Below the pieces are notes generated by a model. That model did no database searches. It worked only from the letters and a program-made list of their open reading frames with translations, and was not told the origin of the DNA. Below, piece by piece: positions 5,892-6,010 of a DNA stretch of 6,010 nucleotides. This DNA is from Anaerolineales bacterium (GTDB lineage: Bacteria; Chloroflexota; Anaerolineae; Anaerolineales; Villigracilaceae), in assembly GCA_020847355.1 (NCBI GenBank), contig JADLCG010000175.1:1-6010 (forward strand), read 5' to 3'. Position 1 is the first letter of the stretch; every line of letters starts with the position of its first letter. The position numbers and the translations under genes were made by a program.

Positions 5892-6000
5892 GTCGCGTTT
5901 CATATTACGAATTACGAATATTTTCGTCAAACTAGAGGTGAAATCTTGCCAGAAAGCAACCATTTGGGACTTGCAGAATTTGCCTGACAACCTAGAATAA
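5892..6000 (+). pseudogene. decayed 3' fragment of a LuxR-type response regulator gene
   Basis: This stretch matches the last 34 codons of the intact regulator. In one frame GTC GCG TTT CAT ATT ACG AAT reads VAFHITN, as in the intact gene. A 7-bp tandem duplication then shifts the frame, and the second frame continues as NIFVKLEVKSCQKATIW and DLQNLPDNLE with the same TAA. Over the 27 residues after the shift, 8 differ from the intact protein. The receiver domain and first half of the helix-turn-helix are missing; before 5892 I see no convincing similarity. It cannot make a functional regulator. It lies 40 bp after the lipoprotein stop. It may be the remnant of a tandem-duplicated regulator or of a recombination event. 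Confidence 0.85.
5905..5918 (+). repeat. 7-bp tandem duplication that frameshifts the fragment
   Basis: TTACGAA is present twice in a row (5905-5911 and 5912-5918). The intact regulator has one matching unit (TTACAAA at 5002-5008). This accounts for the change of offset between the two copies from 903 to 910 bp. Confidence 0.85.
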
Positions 6001-6010
6001 TTCCCAGTAT
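5971..6010 (+). repeat. 40-bp perfect direct repeat, copy 2
   Basis: Identical over all 40 bases to 5061-5100, including ten bases after the stop codon. The match is still perfect at the last base of the window, so its right end cannot be seen. Confidence 0.97.

Noticed and set aside
5061..6010. The 910-bp unit as a transposon or insertion sequence
   Set aside because: There is no transposase or recombinase ORF in the unit, and the repeats are direct and derive from a coding sequence. It is kept only as a possible repeat unit.

Overview
The window looks like chromosomal DNA of a moderate-GC bacterium. Gene content and protein style (aminopeptidase P-like M24 peptidase, GT-C type multi-membrane glycosyltransferase, NarL-type regulator, short Thr/Ser/Pro-rich lipoprotein) resemble Chloroflexota of the class Anaerolineae. 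That placement is an impression from protein style, not a search result. I see no rRNA, tRNA, CRISPR array, transposase, integrase or phage gene.

Layout, left to right. (1) On the minus strand, an M24 metallopeptidase (324-1430) is followed by a GNAT acetyltransferase that runs off the left edge (1-327). They overlap by ATGA, so they form a coupled pair. (2) A short gap around 1453-1462 holds a perfectly symmetric TATAAT element that can serve both strands. It separates the peptidase from a plus-strand glycosyltransferase-like membrane protein (1460-3466). (3) A minus-strand short-chain dehydrogenase/reductase (3472-4281) converges on the glycosyltransferase, with only 5 bp between the stop codons. 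(4) A 164-bp AT-rich divergent gap (4282-4445) holds two palindromes and precedes a plus-strand NarL/FixJ response regulator (4446-5090) with no visible partner kinase. (5) A leader with a hairpin, a strong Shine-Dalgarno and a 17-codon ORF (5167-5220) precedes a predicted lipoprotein of unknown family (5213-5851). (6) The window ends in a decayed second copy of the regulator's 3' end (about 5892-6000). Its last 40 bp are identical to the intact gene's end.

The first four genes look like ordinary housekeeping and envelope functions. The unusual part is 5060-6010. The lipoprotein gene lies between an intact regulator and a frameshifted fragment of a related regulator. The lipoprotein's own start also looks disturbed: the strong Shine-Dalgarno serves a different frame, and removing one 28-bp unit between two 9-bp repeats would join that start in frame to the lipoprotein signal peptide. 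This suggests local duplication and recombination, and possibly a switchable gene. I found no clear evidence of a wholly new biological system.
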